Positions 53,340 through 62,520 of a stretch of DNA of 64,000 nt are shown piece after piece (the first letter of the stretch is position 1; the number at the start of each line of letters is the position of its first letter). The translations under genes were made by a program, and so were the position numbers. This stretch comes from JAEYOM01 sp036260935 (GTDB lineage Bacteria > Bacillota > Clostridia > Acetivibrionales > DTU013), in contig DATALQ010000018.1 in assembly GCA_036260935.1 (NCBI GenBank), positions 124,001 to 188,000 on the forward strand. The letters are read 5' to 3'. The notes beneath the pieces were generated by a model. It was not told where the DNA came from and ran no database searches. It saw only the letters and a list, made by a program, of their open reading frames with translations.

Positions 53340-54602
53340 ATGGAGCGTATTAAAGACAGATTTAATTCAAAACTGCATAACCCAATATATGGCGCTATCG
53401 ATTTCTTAAAGTATATCGGGCCAGGGCTGATTGTCACAGTGGGTTTCATCGATCCCGGGAACTGGGCGTCCAACCTCGCCGCGGGGTCGGATTTCGGATA
53501 TAGGTTGCTCTGGATAGTAACACTTTCGACCGCTATGCTGATCCTGCTGCAGCATAATGCCGCACATTTGGGGATCGCAACGGGCGACTGCCTGTCGGAG
53601 GCGGCTGCAAAGCATTTGAAGCCTGCGGCCTCGGTAACGCTTCTATCAACCGCGGTTCTGGCTTCCGTATCAACGGCAATGGCTGAAATTCTCGGCGGTT
53701 CCATAGCGTTGCAGCTGCTGTTCAACATTCCGATAAAAATCGGGGCTGTGATGATATTGATACTTGTGCTGTGGATGCTTTTTTCAAATTCCTACCGGCG
53801 TCTGGAAAAGTGGATTATAGGGTTCGTGTCGGTCATTGGAATCTCGTTTGTTTATGAACTGAGCATGGTGCACACAAACTGGGGAGAAGTGGGGAGAAGC
53901 CTCTTTACTCCAAGCTTTCCGCATGGGTCCATGCCAATCATCATGGCTGTACTCGGCGCAGTAGTCATGCCACACAATTTGTATCTCCATTCTGAAATAA
54001 TTCAAAGCAGGCAATGGAACAAGGAAGACGACAAAATCATCGAAAGGCAGCTCAAATATGAGTTTGCCGACACATTGTTTTCTATGCTTGTCGGGTGGGC
54101 GATCAACAGTGCGATGATCATCCTTGCGGCTTCCACGTTTTTCAGCGGGCATATCAAGGTCAATGAACTAACTCAAGCGCAGAGCCTTCTGGAACCGATG
54201 CTGGGGAAAAGCGCGGCTGTCGTTTTCGGAATAGCTCTTCTGGCTGCAGGCATATCCTCGGCCACCACCGCAGGGATGGCAGGAGGAAGCATAGTAGCAG
54301 GGATGTTCAAGGAACCGTATGATATAAACGACATACATACCAGGGTCGGAACTGCGGGCGTGCTCTGCTTCGCAACGGCGGCTATTTTCCTGATATCCGA
54401 CCCGTTCACGGGACTGGTCTACTCGCAGATGTTTTTGAGCATACAGCTTCCGGCCACGATATTCATGCAGGTATACCTTACCTCTTCCGGCAAGGTAATG
54501 GGGAAGTACAGAAATTCGGTCTCAAACAAAATTTTATTGCTGCTTACGGGCATCGTTGTCACCGTATTGAACATAATGCTGCTGATAAATGCACTACATT
54601 AA
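53340..54602 (+). CDS. mntH: NRAMP-family divalent metal transporter
   Basis: The 420-residue membrane protein has about eleven helices and the two metal-binding motifs of the family: DPGN in helix 1 (residues 38-41) and MPH in helix 6 (Met210-Pro-His). The Met ligand indicates a transition metal such as Mn2+ or Fe2+, not Mg2+. The ATG has no clear ribosome binding site, although the reading frame matches the usual N-terminus. A tiny Cys protein, ferritin and peroxiredoxin follow in the same direction, so iron or manganese homeostasis is likely. Confidence 0.9.
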   Translation: MERIKDRFNSKLHNPIYGAIDFLKYIGPGLIVTVGFIDPGNWASNLAAGSDFGYRLLWIVTLSTAMLILLQHNAAHLGIATGDCLSEAAAKHLKPAASVTLLSTAVLASVSTAMAEILGGSIALQLLFNIPIKIGAVMILILVLWMLFSNSYRRLEKWIIGFVSVIGISFVYELSMVHTNWGEVGRSLFTPSFPHGSMPIIMAVLGAVVMPHNLYLHSEIIQSRQWNKEDDKIIERQLKYEFADTLFSMLVGWAINSAMIILAASTFFSGHIKVNELTQAQSLLEPMLGKSAAVVFGIALLAAGISSATTAGMAGGSIVAGMFKEPYDINDIHTRVGTAGVLCFATAAIFLISDPFTGLVYSQMFLSIQLPATIFMQVYLTSSGKVMGKYRNSVSNKILLLLTGIVVTVLNIMLLINALH

Positions 54603-54686
54603 TTGTTTAAACCGGTCTATTTAGTGGAAAGAAACTTGTATAAAATAATGACTGCCGCGTAAGGCAATTATATGGAGGTGTCAGGT

Positions 54687-54815
54687 ATGAATAAAAAGGA
54701 ATTTGTTGAAAAAGATATACTGAATAAAAATGAGGAATTGAATGTAATTCAGGACGAAGAAGTCTGCTCCCACGAATTTTCGGAAGGCTGCATCCTGAGG
54801 GAAGAACAGGCTTAG
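54687..54815 (+). CDS. 42-aa acidic two-cysteine protein
   Basis: The product is MNKKEFVEKDILNKNEELNV followed by IQDEEVCSHEFSEGCILREEQA, highly charged with Cys-His-x8-Cys spacing. GGAGG precedes the ATG. It lies between the NRAMP gene and ferritin in the same direction. No family is known to me. The Cys/His pair could bind a metal (inference). Confidence 0.6.
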   Translation: MNKKEFVEKDILNKNEELNVIQDEEVCSHEFSEGCILREEQA

Positions 54816-54850
54816 TTTCAAAAGTGTACGTTATTAAGGAGTAGATGAAC

Positions 54851-55381
54851 ATGATAAGCGAAAGAATGGAAAAAGTACTAAATGATCAGATAAGAAAGGA
54901 ATTTTTTTCGGCATACCTCTATCTTTCATATGAAGCATACTTTGCATCGAGGGACCTGAACGGGTTTGCCCATTGGTTCCGGGTGCAGGCAATGGAAGAA
55001 AGGGATCACGCCGTCATATTCTTCAACTACCTGAACCAGGTAGGAGGACGCATCAGGCTCCAGCCGCTGGAGGCGCCGGAATGGGACTACAAGTCCATCG
55101 AGGAAGTCCTTGTAAAGCAGTTGGAGCATGAACGCATGATAACAAAATCTATTTACGATATTGCCGACCTTGCACAGGAAGAGCGCGACCATAAAACAGG
55201 TTCGTTTTTGAAATGGTTTATTGACGAACAGGCCGAGGAAGAGGCAAACGCGGAACAGAACCTGAACAGGGTCAGGCTTGTCGGTGAAAACGACGGCAGA
55301 GGCATACTGATGCTGGATAACGAAATGGCGGCCAGAGTCTATGTGGTTCCGGCGCCTTTGGCAGCAGCAGGCCAGCCTTAA
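54851..55381 (+). CDS. Non-haem ferritin
   Basis: The 176-residue protein is a bacterial ferritin (FtnA-like) with a four-helix bundle and ferroxidase residues in EFFSAYLYLSYEAYF and QAMEERDHAVIFF. The third-helix Glu (KQLEHERMITKS) and the EQAEEEANAEQN helix complete the centre. It oxidises Fe2+ and stores Fe3+ in a 24-mer. The C-terminal tail ends RVYVVPAPLAAAGQP, more hydrophobic than usual. I use the ATG at 54851, nine bases after AAGGAG; the ATG at 54845 is three bases after it. A peroxiredoxin follows 13 bases downstream. Confidence 0.92.
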   Translation: MISERMEKVLNDQIRKEFFSAYLYLSYEAYFASRDLNGFAHWFRVQAMEERDHAVIFFNYLNQVGGRIRLQPLEAPEWDYKSIEEVLVKQLEHERMITKSIYDIADLAQEERDHKTGSFLKWFIDEQAEEEANAEQNLNRVRLVGENDGRGILMLDNEMAARVYVVPAPLAAAGQP

Positions 55382-55394
55382 TGGGGGCGATTTT

Positions 55395-55859
55395 ATGTTG
55401 AAAGCTGGTGAAAAAGCGCCGGGATTTAGTTTGAAATCCCATGACGGCAGTGAAATCAGCCTTTCCGATTTCAAAGGAAAGAAAGTTGTCCTATATTTCT
55501 ACCCGAAGGATGATACTCCCGGGTGTACAAAAGAGGCCTGCGGCTTCAGGGATGTATATGACTATATACTGGAAGCTGGAGCGGTAGTCATCGGTATAAG
55601 CCCCGACAGCGGGGATTCCCACTCGAAGTTCAGGGCGAAATACAATCTCCCGTTTTACCTGTTGAGCGACGAGGGCCACAAGGTTTCAGAGCTTTACGGT
55701 TCCTGGGGTGAAAAGAAAATGTACGGGAAGACAAGTATGGGTATAATAAGGTCCACCTTTATCATAAACGGGGACCAGATTATTGAGAAAGCTTACCCAA
55801 AAGTTTCACCAGAGGGTCATGCAGATGAGATACTGGACTTTTTGAAAAGTGGCGGATGA
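55395..55859 (+). CDS. bcp: Bcp-type thioredoxin-dependent peroxiredoxin
   Basis: The 154-residue protein has the PRX-Q/Bcp motif DTPGCTKEACGFRD with the peroxidatic Cys and the resolving Cys five residues later. It also has FYPKDDTPG and the C-terminal ILDFLKSGG. It reduces hydrogen and organic peroxides with electrons from thioredoxin. Its start is 13 bases after the ferritin stop, so the two are co-transcribed; ferritin consumes Fe2+ and peroxide, and the peroxiredoxin clears the rest. A hairpin with a T-run follows. Confidence 0.93.
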   Translation: MLKAGEKAPGFSLKSHDGSEISLSDFKGKKVVLYFYPKDDTPGCTKEACGFRDVYDYILEAGAVVIGISPDSGDSHSKFRAKYNLPFYLLSDEGHKVSELYGSWGEKKMYGKTSMGIIRSTFIINGDQIIEKAYPKVSPEGHADEILDFLKSGG

Positions 55860-55900
55860 TTCGCCGCGATACAGGGATAGCTCACAAAGCCTATTTAATG

Positions 55901-55955
55901 AGGGGGCAGAAGAGATCGGCTATGAGGATGGCTGGATTTCTTTCCCCCCTTTTTT
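55901..55955 (+). terminator. Terminator-like hairpin after peroxiredoxin
   Basis: GGGGG (55902-55906) pairs with CCCCC (55944-55948) around a long, partly paired loop and is followed by seven T. A likely end for the NRAMP-ferritin-Bcp transcript. Confidence 0.55.
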
Positions 55956-56300
55956 ATGCGCTTCCATTGACGTTCGCTCAGACCATCCTTCCATTTTACA
56001 CCAGTGACATTTTCGCTGAAACATTTCAAGGTGACATTATCATAGAACAAACACACACACTGGTTTCAATAACTTGACTTATCGCCTGCCATATAATAAC
56101 ATTTAAACTGTAAACCGGCAGTTGACTGCTAAGGTTTATATCATGGCACATGTCCATACTTGTTAATATTCGGCTGTGTTATGTAGTGCCGTGAAAGAGG
56201 TAGTTATCTGAAATTATCGTCGGGTTATACACTCGGGCTCCGACGTTTAGCGAAAAACTTAGGGATCTTTGTATATTAGTTCTATGTAGGAGAAACAGGT
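55956..56300. other. Intergenic region with hairpins
   Basis: No gene was seen. At about 56219-56253 CGTCGG pairs with CCGACG around a 22-base loop, followed by GTTTAGCG. The AT-rich accessory block begins after it. A similar GACGTTATGCGA string occurs at about 58074-58086 in the other spacer. Confidence 0.45.
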
Positions 56301-56768
56301 ATGAAATTTGAATTGAGGAAATTGAAAATTAGTGATGGTACTGATATTTACGAGATGTTGCAAGAAATTCCTAATGATGAAGATGGGTTAGTTAATAATG
56401 TAAATGGAAAAACAATTGATGAATTTAGAGAATGGCTTCAGAATAATGATTTATTATCCGTGAGAAAAGATTCAATAGGATGGAAGGTTCCTACTACGAC
56501 ATTTTGGTTATATGTAGATGATCGGCCAGTCGGATTCGGTAAGCTGCGTCATTTTTTATCTGACGAGTTAAGAGAAAGAGGCGGGAACATAGGATATTCC
56601 ATTAGACCAAGTGAACGTAAAAAGGGTTATGGTACAGTTTTACTTAAGTTGATAATTGAAGAAGCAAAAAAAATGAATATTGAGAAAGTATTACTTACGA
56701 TTAGAAATAACAATGCAGCCTCAATTAAAGTTGCTCTTAACAATAATGGAAAAATTGAAAAAAGTTGA
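56301..56768 (+). CDS. GNAT acetyltransferase
   Basis: The 155-residue protein has the GNAT acetyl-CoA loop R-K-K-G-Y-G-T (about residues 110-116) after GYSIRPSE, and the NNAASIKVALNNNGKIE segment of the C-terminal half. The protein stops soon after this segment and is missing about 15-20 residues compared with relatives, so it may be truncated. AGGAG precedes the ATG. AT-rich, like the next three genes. Confidence 0.82.
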   Translation: MKFELRKLKISDGTDIYEMLQEIPNDEDGLVNNVNGKTIDEFREWLQNNDLLSVRKDSIGWKVPTTTFWLYVDDRPVGFGKLRHFLSDELRERGGNIGYSIRPSERKKGYGTVLLKLIIEEAKKMNIEKVLLTIRNNNAASIKVALNNNGKIEKS

Positions 56769-56867
56769 TGATGAAAGGCATTATATTTGGATTGATTGTT
56801 GACATTTAATATAGGAAATACCAACCTCGGCTTAAACAGTCGGGCAATTTAGTTAACGAGGGGAAAG

Positions 56868-57317
56868 ATGATAAATAGATTTGATACTATAAAGGAGAAG
56901 ACTTTTGGTAAGGCAAAAGAGGGCATAAATTATTATGAAAGAGTAGGAGTCTATGGTATTGTTTTTAATGATATTGGTCAAGTTGCAATAATGGAAAGTC
57001 CTTATGGTTATTTTTTGCCAGGAGGCGGCTTGGAGCAAAATGAGACGCTGGAAGAATGTCTTGCTAGAGAATTTAAAGAAGAATTGGGTTGCGGCATATC
57101 TATAAAGAAATTTATTGGGAAAGCAACAAAATACTATTATTCTGAGGTCTCTAAACAATATAGACATCCAATAGGCTATTTTTACCTTGTGAGTACGGAT
57201 ATACAAGTAATTAATTCAATAGAAAGGGATCAAGTATTGCTTTGGATGGATTCTCATGAATGTATAAAACAAATGCATGAGCATCAAGTATGGGCAATAG
57301 AAAAAGCGCGACAATGA
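56868..57317 (+). CDS. NUDIX hydrolase
   Basis: The 149-residue protein has a full NUDIX box (GGGLEQNETLEECLAREFKEELG, residues about 51-73) preceded by YGYFLPG. It is likely a pyrophosphatase of nucleotide derivatives, substrate unknown. The stop overlaps the start of a HAD gene in an ATGA arrangement, so the two are coupled and may act on related nucleotides or phosphates. AGGGGAAAG precedes the ATG. Confidence 0.87.
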   Translation: MINRFDTIKEKTFGKAKEGINYYERVGVYGIVFNDIGQVAIMESPYGYFLPGGGLEQNETLEECLAREFKEELGCGISIKKFIGKATKYYYSEVSKQYRHPIGYFYLVSTDIQVINSIERDQVLLWMDSHECIKQMHEHQVWAIEKARQ

Positions 57318-58003
57318 ATAAAGTAATATTTTGGGATTTCCACGGGACGTTGGCATACAATGATTGGATGATAAGCAAAGCATTATATAAAGTATTACAA
57401 GAAAATGAACCTGATTGCAACATAAGTATTGATCAGATCAAAAAAACGCCTATCTTAGGATTCCCATGGCATAATCCTGAGAAAGAGTATCTGAATTTGA
57501 CAAAACCTGAAGCATGGTGGGAATTAGCAGAAAAAATATTATCGGATGTTTATACAGGCTTAGATATAGATGATGAGAAAGCAAAATTATATGCGTCCAA
57601 AGCTCATTATGAGCTAGTAAAATCGGATGAATTCAAACTATATGATGACACAATTGAAGTTCTTAAACATTTTAACTGCAAAGGATACTTCAATGTTATT
57701 TTATCAAATCATATACCAGAATTACCTGATATAGCGAAACAATTAGGATTGGGAGATTATATACATGCATGCATATCTTCGGCCAATATTGGTTTTGAGA
57801 AACCTAATCCACGAATTTATGAGTATGCCTTGAATAAAGTAAATCATCCGAAAGTGTCTTGGATGGTAGGAGATAGTATGGAATGCGATGTGAAAGGCCC
57901 GGAAGCTGTTGGAATAAAAGGTGTTCTTGTTAGGAGTGATAATAAGTATGGCACTGAATATTACTCAAAAGACCTAGTAGGTCTGAAGGAAATTATACTA
58001 TAG
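57314..58003 (+). CDS. HAD-superfamily hydrolase
   Basis: This 229-residue HAD protein has motif I as FWDFHGTLAY, where the usual second Asp of D-x-D is His. Motif II is VILSNH, motif III the Lys in GFEKPNPRIYEYAL and motif IV VGDSMECDVKG. The His at the acid/base position changes the expected phosphatase chemistry; such DFHGTL variants are known in HAD proteins but poorly characterised. Its ATG overlaps the NUDIX stop by four bases. Confidence 0.85.
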   Translation: MNKVIFWDFHGTLAYNDWMISKALYKVLQENEPDCNISIDQIKKTPILGFPWHNPEKEYLNLTKPEAWWELAEKILSDVYTGLDIDDEKAKLYASKAHYELVKSDEFKLYDDTIEVLKHFNCKGYFNVILSNHIPELPDIAKQLGLGDYIHACISSANIGFEKPNPRIYEYALNKVNHPKVSWMVGDSMECDVKGPEAVGIKGVLVRSDNKYGTEYYSKDLVGLKEIIL

Positions 58004-58217
58004 ACAATCGGGGTGCGAGCACCGCCAGGGAGAAGGGCTTCGCGGGTCACAGCTCATCGGCGTCGCGACTGCTGAGACGTTATGCGATATGCCATCCATC
58101 AACGTCGCCCGGGCTCCGCCGTCGGGCGATATATTGCACTCTGTGTAATGGTTGGAAAGTGTTAACTGGAGATTATTTTGTACTATATACAACAGCTAAG
58201 AAAGAGGAGTTCAGTAT
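58004..58217. other. GC-rich spacer with strong hairpins
   Basis: A GC-rich stretch between AT-rich genes contains a CGCCCG-GGGCG hairpin (about 58108-58130) and GACGTTATGCGATAT (about 58074-58088). No gene is visible. The composition contrast with both neighbours and the shared GACGTT string with 56.2 kb make it worth comparing with repeat or recombination sites. Confidence 0.4.
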
Positions 58218-59072
58218 ATGGATAATGAAGTTAAAACAAATATTCTGCAATATTTAGACGGAATACCAATTCGCCTTAAAGAACCTTTTAATCTCGACTT
58301 TCTCCATCAATATGGAACTATGTTTAAGATTTACGATACTCAATCTTCTGGAAACCTGTGCTTTGGGTTCAAAAAAGAAGGGAAAAGGTACTTTATCAAA
58401 TTTGCAGGCGCAAAAACAATAAATGATCATGATTTACCTGTTGAAGATGCTATTGCCAGACTTAAGGCGGCTGTTACTAAATATAGGGAACTGTCACATC
58501 CCTCATTGATTCACCTGATAAAGGCTGAGGAAATCAGTAATGGGTTCGCTATTGTTTTCGATTGGGAGGACGGCGGAAGCATTGGTGATCTAAACCCTTC
58601 ACTGCGCGAACGTTTTCTATCACTGCCAATAGGCAAAAGAATGAGGGTATTTGAAGAAATTCTTAGCTTTCACGCGCATGTTGCACGATGCGGTTATGTC
58701 GCTATCGATTTTAATGACAACAGCATACTATATGATTTCGATAGTGACAAAGTCATAATCTGTGACATTGATTTCTATGCAAAGCAGTCATATATGAATG
58801 GCATGGGGAGTATTTTCGGAATCAAATCTCTTATGGCTCCAGAGGAATTTCGGTGCGCAGCCTTACTGGATGAAGTCACCAATGTATACACAATGGGCGC
58901 AACGGCGTTCATGCTGTTTTCGAACTACGACCGTTCACCAGAGGCATGGCCGTTGGATGGGAAACTGTATAGTGTGGTCAAAAGGGCTGTGAGCGATACA
59001 CGTATCCAGCGACAGCAGTCAATTAGACAATTGATGGAGGAATGGAATGCGGCAAAGAATAATGAATTGTAA
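58218..59072 (+). CDS. Protein kinase-like protein
   Basis: The 284-residue protein has a eukaryotic-like kinase fold. It has an ATP-binding Lys in KRYFIKFAG (about residue 61), a catalytic-loop region VAIDFNDNSILYD in place of HRDLKPEN, ICDIDFY in place of DFG, and MAPEEF as the APE motif with YTMGATAFML. The loop keeps Asp and Asn but not the His-Arg. It may phosphorylate a small molecule or protein, or be inactive. AGAGGAG precedes the ATG. It ends the AT-rich block. Confidence 0.75.
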   Translation: MDNEVKTNILQYLDGIPIRLKEPFNLDFLHQYGTMFKIYDTQSSGNLCFGFKKEGKRYFIKFAGAKTINDHDLPVEDAIARLKAAVTKYRELSHPSLIHLIKAEEISNGFAIVFDWEDGGSIGDLNPSLRERFLSLPIGKRMRVFEEILSFHAHVARCGYVAIDFNDNSILYDFDSDKVIICDIDFYAKQSYMNGMGSIFGIKSLMAPEEFRCAALLDEVTNVYTMGATAFMLFSNYDRSPEAWPLDGKLYSVVKRAVSDTRIQRQQSIRQLMEEWNAAKNNEL

Positions 59073-59122
59073 GCGTAGCAGGCCCGAAGCTGAAGTCGGC
59101 TTCGATTTGCTGGATTTTTCAT

Positions 59123-61519
59123 TCAACCCATCACCACATCCACCTTGTTTACCGTGCCTTCCGCCTGAGGTGCAATCGGTCCGTTTACTGCACGCCCGTT
59201 CAGTGTGACTGAGAGGATGCCCTTCTGGGCGCCCTTCGGGTTTTTCACAGATATTTTATATACGGCGCCGCGCCATGTGCGCGATACTTCGAAGCTCTTC
59301 CAGTCAGACGGTATGCAGGGATCTACCGTGAGCCCTTCGTAACCTGGCCGTATGCCGAGCATATAGTGCGTCGTGGCAAAATAAGCCCAGCCCGCGGTGC
59401 CGGTGAGCCAGGGATGCCTTGCCCTGCCATGGGCGGTATGGTCCCTGCCCATCACGAACTGGCAGTAAGAATAGGGCTCGGATTGCCGTACTTCTATCCT
59501 GTCATTCTGGTTGTAGGGCAGCAGTGCGTCATAAAACTTCATTGCGCGGTCGCCTCTCCCGAGAATGCATTCCGCCGCCCATGCCCAAGGGTTCGGATGG
59601 CTGAATATCGCGCCGTTTTCCTTGATGCCCCTGTAAACCCTCGTCACAAAGCCTATATCGTCGTTGGGGGTGGAAAACGAAGGCCAGACCAGATGCAGAC
59701 CGTATCCCGAGTAAAGGTGCTCATCTACGGCATCCATGCAACTCAGCGCTTTTTCATGCGAAGCCGCGCCGGAAATGACTGCCCAAGTATTGGATTCCAG
59801 GTGCACCTTGCCCTCGGTGTCCTTTTGAGTCCCTATTTTCGCACCCTTGGCCGTTATGCCCCTTATGTACCATTTGCCGTCCCAAAGAACCTCTTCGCAG
59901 GCTTTGTTTACCTTTAACGCTATAGCCTTGTATTTTGCGGCCTCCGCCTTTTTCCCGAGGAATACGGAAGCCTCGATGAATGCCATGAGCGCCCAGAAAT
60001 GCAGGAAGGATACCAGTGCGCTCTCGCCGCCGCCCAGGTTCAGGCAGTCGTTCCAGTCAGCCCGCAGGCCCTTGCAAATGCCGTTCTCTCCGACCTGTTC
60101 CGCTGAGAAATCAAGTATGCGTTTCATATGTTCATATACCGATGCTTCGCCCCCGTCCGCAAATGTAACGGGCAGATCGAAGAAGGATGTATCCCCGGTT
60201 TCCTTTACATACTCGCATATAGAAGGCACGAGCCACAGCGCGTCGTCCGAACAAGTATCCTTTAAACCGTGTATCACGTCCTTCAGATCGGGGACTGGAA
60301 CAACGGTAGGCGATTTGAACGGCGGCTTCGGCGGTTTCTCGGGATTGAAAAGCTCAGGCTCGAACAGGTGCAGGCCGTAACCTGCATTTGTCAGGCCGCG
60401 GAGGAGTTCGATCAGACGCTGCCTGGTTTTGCCCGGATTAGAGTGGGGTACGCACATGGCGTCCTGTGCAGTGTCGCGGTACCCGAGGCCAGTCCTGCCC
60501 CCGACCTCGATAAAGGAGGCGAACCTTGACCATACCACGTTTGTTTCGGCCTGATACAGCGTCCATATATTTGTCATCGTGTCCATGCCCGGATGCGGTG
60601 TGCTGCATTGAAGCACTGACAGCTTTTTGTCCCAGTAGAGTCTTAGTTCTTCAAAAGCCTTGTCGACATTCCCGACATCGGCGTATTTGCTGCGCATTTT
60701 CCTGCCGTCGTCTCTTCCTCCTATGCCGAGCATATATATGAGCCTTGTCTTCTGTCCCGGAGCCAGCGTGAGCTTTTTGTGGAGCGAAGCGCAGTGGTTG
60801 CCTCCGAGTTCGGTACTTCCGCTGCAACATCCGCGTTCAACGGCTATCGGGTCGTCCTCGGTCCTGTATCTACCAATGAAGCTGTCGCGCACGCAGTCAT
60901 AGCCGTCCGGATCGAAGTTCGAAGTAAAATAATGATAACCCTCGGGATCATAAAACAGATCAAATTCGATTATGCCGTCCTTGTAGCTTGTTCCGCTGGA
61001 ATACAGGCTCATCTGAAGGTTTTGGTTATCTATATCGATGTGCTCGAATGAGAATTCGAGATATGAAAATACACTGATATTGCGCGGCTTCCCGCTTTCG
61101 TTGACGATTTCGACATCCCACAGTTCAGCATCATCTCCGATCGGTATGAACAGCAACTGGGACGCGTTTATTCCATTGTAACCGCATAGAAATTTGGAGT
61201 AGGACAGGCCGTGGCGGCACTGATAATTTGCCTTGTCCAGGTTTTTTCCCACAGGCTGCCATGAAACCGACCAGTAATCTCCCGTATCGTCATCGCGGAG
61301 ATAAACGTAATGTCCGGGCCTGTCGAGCGGAATACCGTTCTGCCTGAAACGGGTGATCCTGTGATACTGGGAAGACTTGAAAAAGCTGTAACCTCCCGCG
61401 TTATGCGAAATAACGGTGCAGAGGTCCTCCGTGCCAAGGTAATTGGTCCATGATACCGGTACATCCGGGCGCTCTATGACATATTCCCTGTTTTCATTAT
61501 CGAAATAACCGTAACGCAT
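59123..61519 (-). CDS. chbP: GH94 N,N'-diacetylchitobiose phosphorylase
   Basis: The 798-residue protein matches Vibrio chitobiose phosphorylase along its length: opening MRYGYFDNENREYVIERPDV, then TNYLGTEDLCTVISHNAGGY, WSRFASFIEVGGRTGLGYRD and RADWNDCLNLGGGES, with the general-acid Asp at 488-491. It splits GlcNAc2 with phosphate into GlcNAc-1-phosphate and GlcNAc, in the cytosol (no signal peptide). GGGGAGG five bases before the ATG sets the start. Divergent from a GntR regulator and near GH20, mutase, SIS and PIG-L genes, which fits chitin-oligosaccharide catabolism. Confidence 0.95.
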   Translation of the reverse strand: MRYGYFDNENREYVIERPDVPVSWTNYLGTEDLCTVISHNAGGYSFFKSSQYHRITRFRQNGIPLDRPGHYVYLRDDDTGDYWSVSWQPVGKNLDKANYQCRHGLSYSKFLCGYNGINASQLLFIPIGDDAELWDVEIVNESGKPRNISVFSYLEFSFEHIDIDNQNLQMSLYSSGTSYKDGIIEFDLFYDPEGYHYFTSNFDPDGYDCVRDSFIGRYRTEDDPIAVERGCCSGSTELGGNHCASLHKKLTLAPGQKTRLIYMLGIGGRDDGRKMRSKYADVGNVDKAFEELRLYWDKKLSVLQCSTPHPGMDTMTNIWTLYQAETNVVWSRFASFIEVGGRTGLGYRDTAQDAMCVPHSNPGKTRQRLIELLRGLTNAGYGLHLFEPELFNPEKPPKPPFKSPTVVPVPDLKDVIHGLKDTCSDDALWLVPSICEYVKETGDTSFFDLPVTFADGGEASVYEHMKRILDFSAEQVGENGICKGLRADWNDCLNLGGGESALVSFLHFWALMAFIEASVFLGKKAEAAKYKAIALKVNKACEEVLWDGKWYIRGITAKGAKIGTQKDTEGKVHLESNTWAVISGAASHEKALSCMDAVDEHLYSGYGLHLVWPSFSTPNDDIGFVTRVYRGIKENGAIFSHPNPWAWAAECILGRGDRAMKFYDALLPYNQNDRIEVRQSEPYSYCQFVMGRDHTAHGRARHPWLTGTAGWAYFATTHYMLGIRPGYEGLTVDPCIPSDWKSFEVSRTWRGAVYKISVKNPKGAQKGILSVTLNGRAVNGPIAPQAEGTVNKVDVVMG

Positions 61520-61734
61520 TTTAACCTCCCCAAATTCGATCAGGCCCCTTTAGCAAGAATTGAAGGCCGCCCGGCGTCTCCCGACTTTAATCCGACTATA
61601 AAAATTATAATATCGAGAACCCTATAATAAAATAGTCTGCCTTGTCATTAATTGTTCAATTTTGGTGTGCCTGACTCTTTACTTGGCTGCGCAAATTGAG
61701 TATATTTTAAATGTAGAACTTAGCGAGGTAGAAA

Positions 61735-62466
61735 ATGTATATCGACAAGAAGAGTCCTATACCCGTTTATTTTCAACTAAAAAATATTGTCCTGGACAAG
61801 ATCAAAAACGGAGAATACCAGGAAGGCAGCCTTATACCATCCGAACGCGACCTGGGCGAAAACCTGGGCATTAGCCGTATGACAGTGCGCCAGGCCCTTA
61901 ACCAGCTGGTATCCGAAGGCGTTTTATACCGTGAAAAAGGGAAGGGTACCTTTGTATCCAAGAGCAAGATAGTACAAAGAAACATCATGAGCTTCTCGGA
62001 GACTGTCAGGAAAAAGGGGCTCGTGCCTTCGACCAACGTCCTTGACTTTGCAAAGGTCACAAACAGGCCGGATATAATGGAAATACTCGAACTGAACGGG
62101 AACGAAGGCCTCTACTGCGTAAAGAGGCTCAGGCTTGCAAATGATCAGCCGATAGCAATCGAAGAGGTTTTCATACCTGAAAGATATTGTCCGCATCTTG
62201 ACAAGCATGACCTGAAAATGTCACTGTATACGCTGCTCAAGGAAGAATATTCGCTTTCGGTGAATTACATGGACAGCTCAGTTGAAGCGGCCAAAGCTTC
62301 AAAGGAGGAAAGGAAGCTCCTCGGGCTGGCGGATAATACTCCCGTCCTGCGAATTTCCAGTATCAGCTATAATGAAGCAGGAGTCAAACTTCTGCATCAG
62401 AAGGATGTCTACCGCTCCGACGAATACAATTACAACGTCAGGATCTTCGTCAACCGCGAAGCATAG
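61735..62466 (+). CDS. GntR/HutC-type regulator with UTRA domain
   Basis: The 243-residue protein has a winged HTH at residues 5-75 (YFQLKNIVLDKIKNGEYQEG; IPSERDLGENLGISRMTVRQ) and a UTRA ligand domain (about 95-235). This is the NagR/DasR/YvoA-like group, whose effectors are GlcNAc-6-P or GlcN-6-P. It lies divergent from the chitobiose phosphorylase gene and upstream of SIS and PIG-L genes, making it the likely local regulator. GAGG seven bases before the ATG. Confidence 0.92.
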   Translation: MYIDKKSPIPVYFQLKNIVLDKIKNGEYQEGSLIPSERDLGENLGISRMTVRQALNQLVSEGVLYREKGKGTFVSKSKIVQRNIMSFSETVRKKGLVPSTNVLDFAKVTNRPDIMEILELNGNEGLYCVKRLRLANDQPIAIEEVFIPERYCPHLDKHDLKMSLYTLLKEEYSLSVNYMDSSVEAAKASKEERKLLGLADNTPVLRISSISYNEAGVKLLHQKDVYRSDEYNYNVRIFVNREA

Positions 62467-62520
62467 AGTGCCGTTTGACAGAACAGACATAGCAGACATT
62501 CAAGAAACTCAAAATATATA

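Noticed and set aside
55856..56077. 73-codon open frame after the peroxiredoxin gene
   Set aside because: It has no ribosome binding site, covers a terminator hairpin and shows no coherent protein features.
58004..58217. Integron attC site
   Set aside because: Hairpins and a GTTATGC-like string are present, but no paired R-box set (RYYYAAC/GTTRRRY) in the right order was found, and no integrase is in the window.
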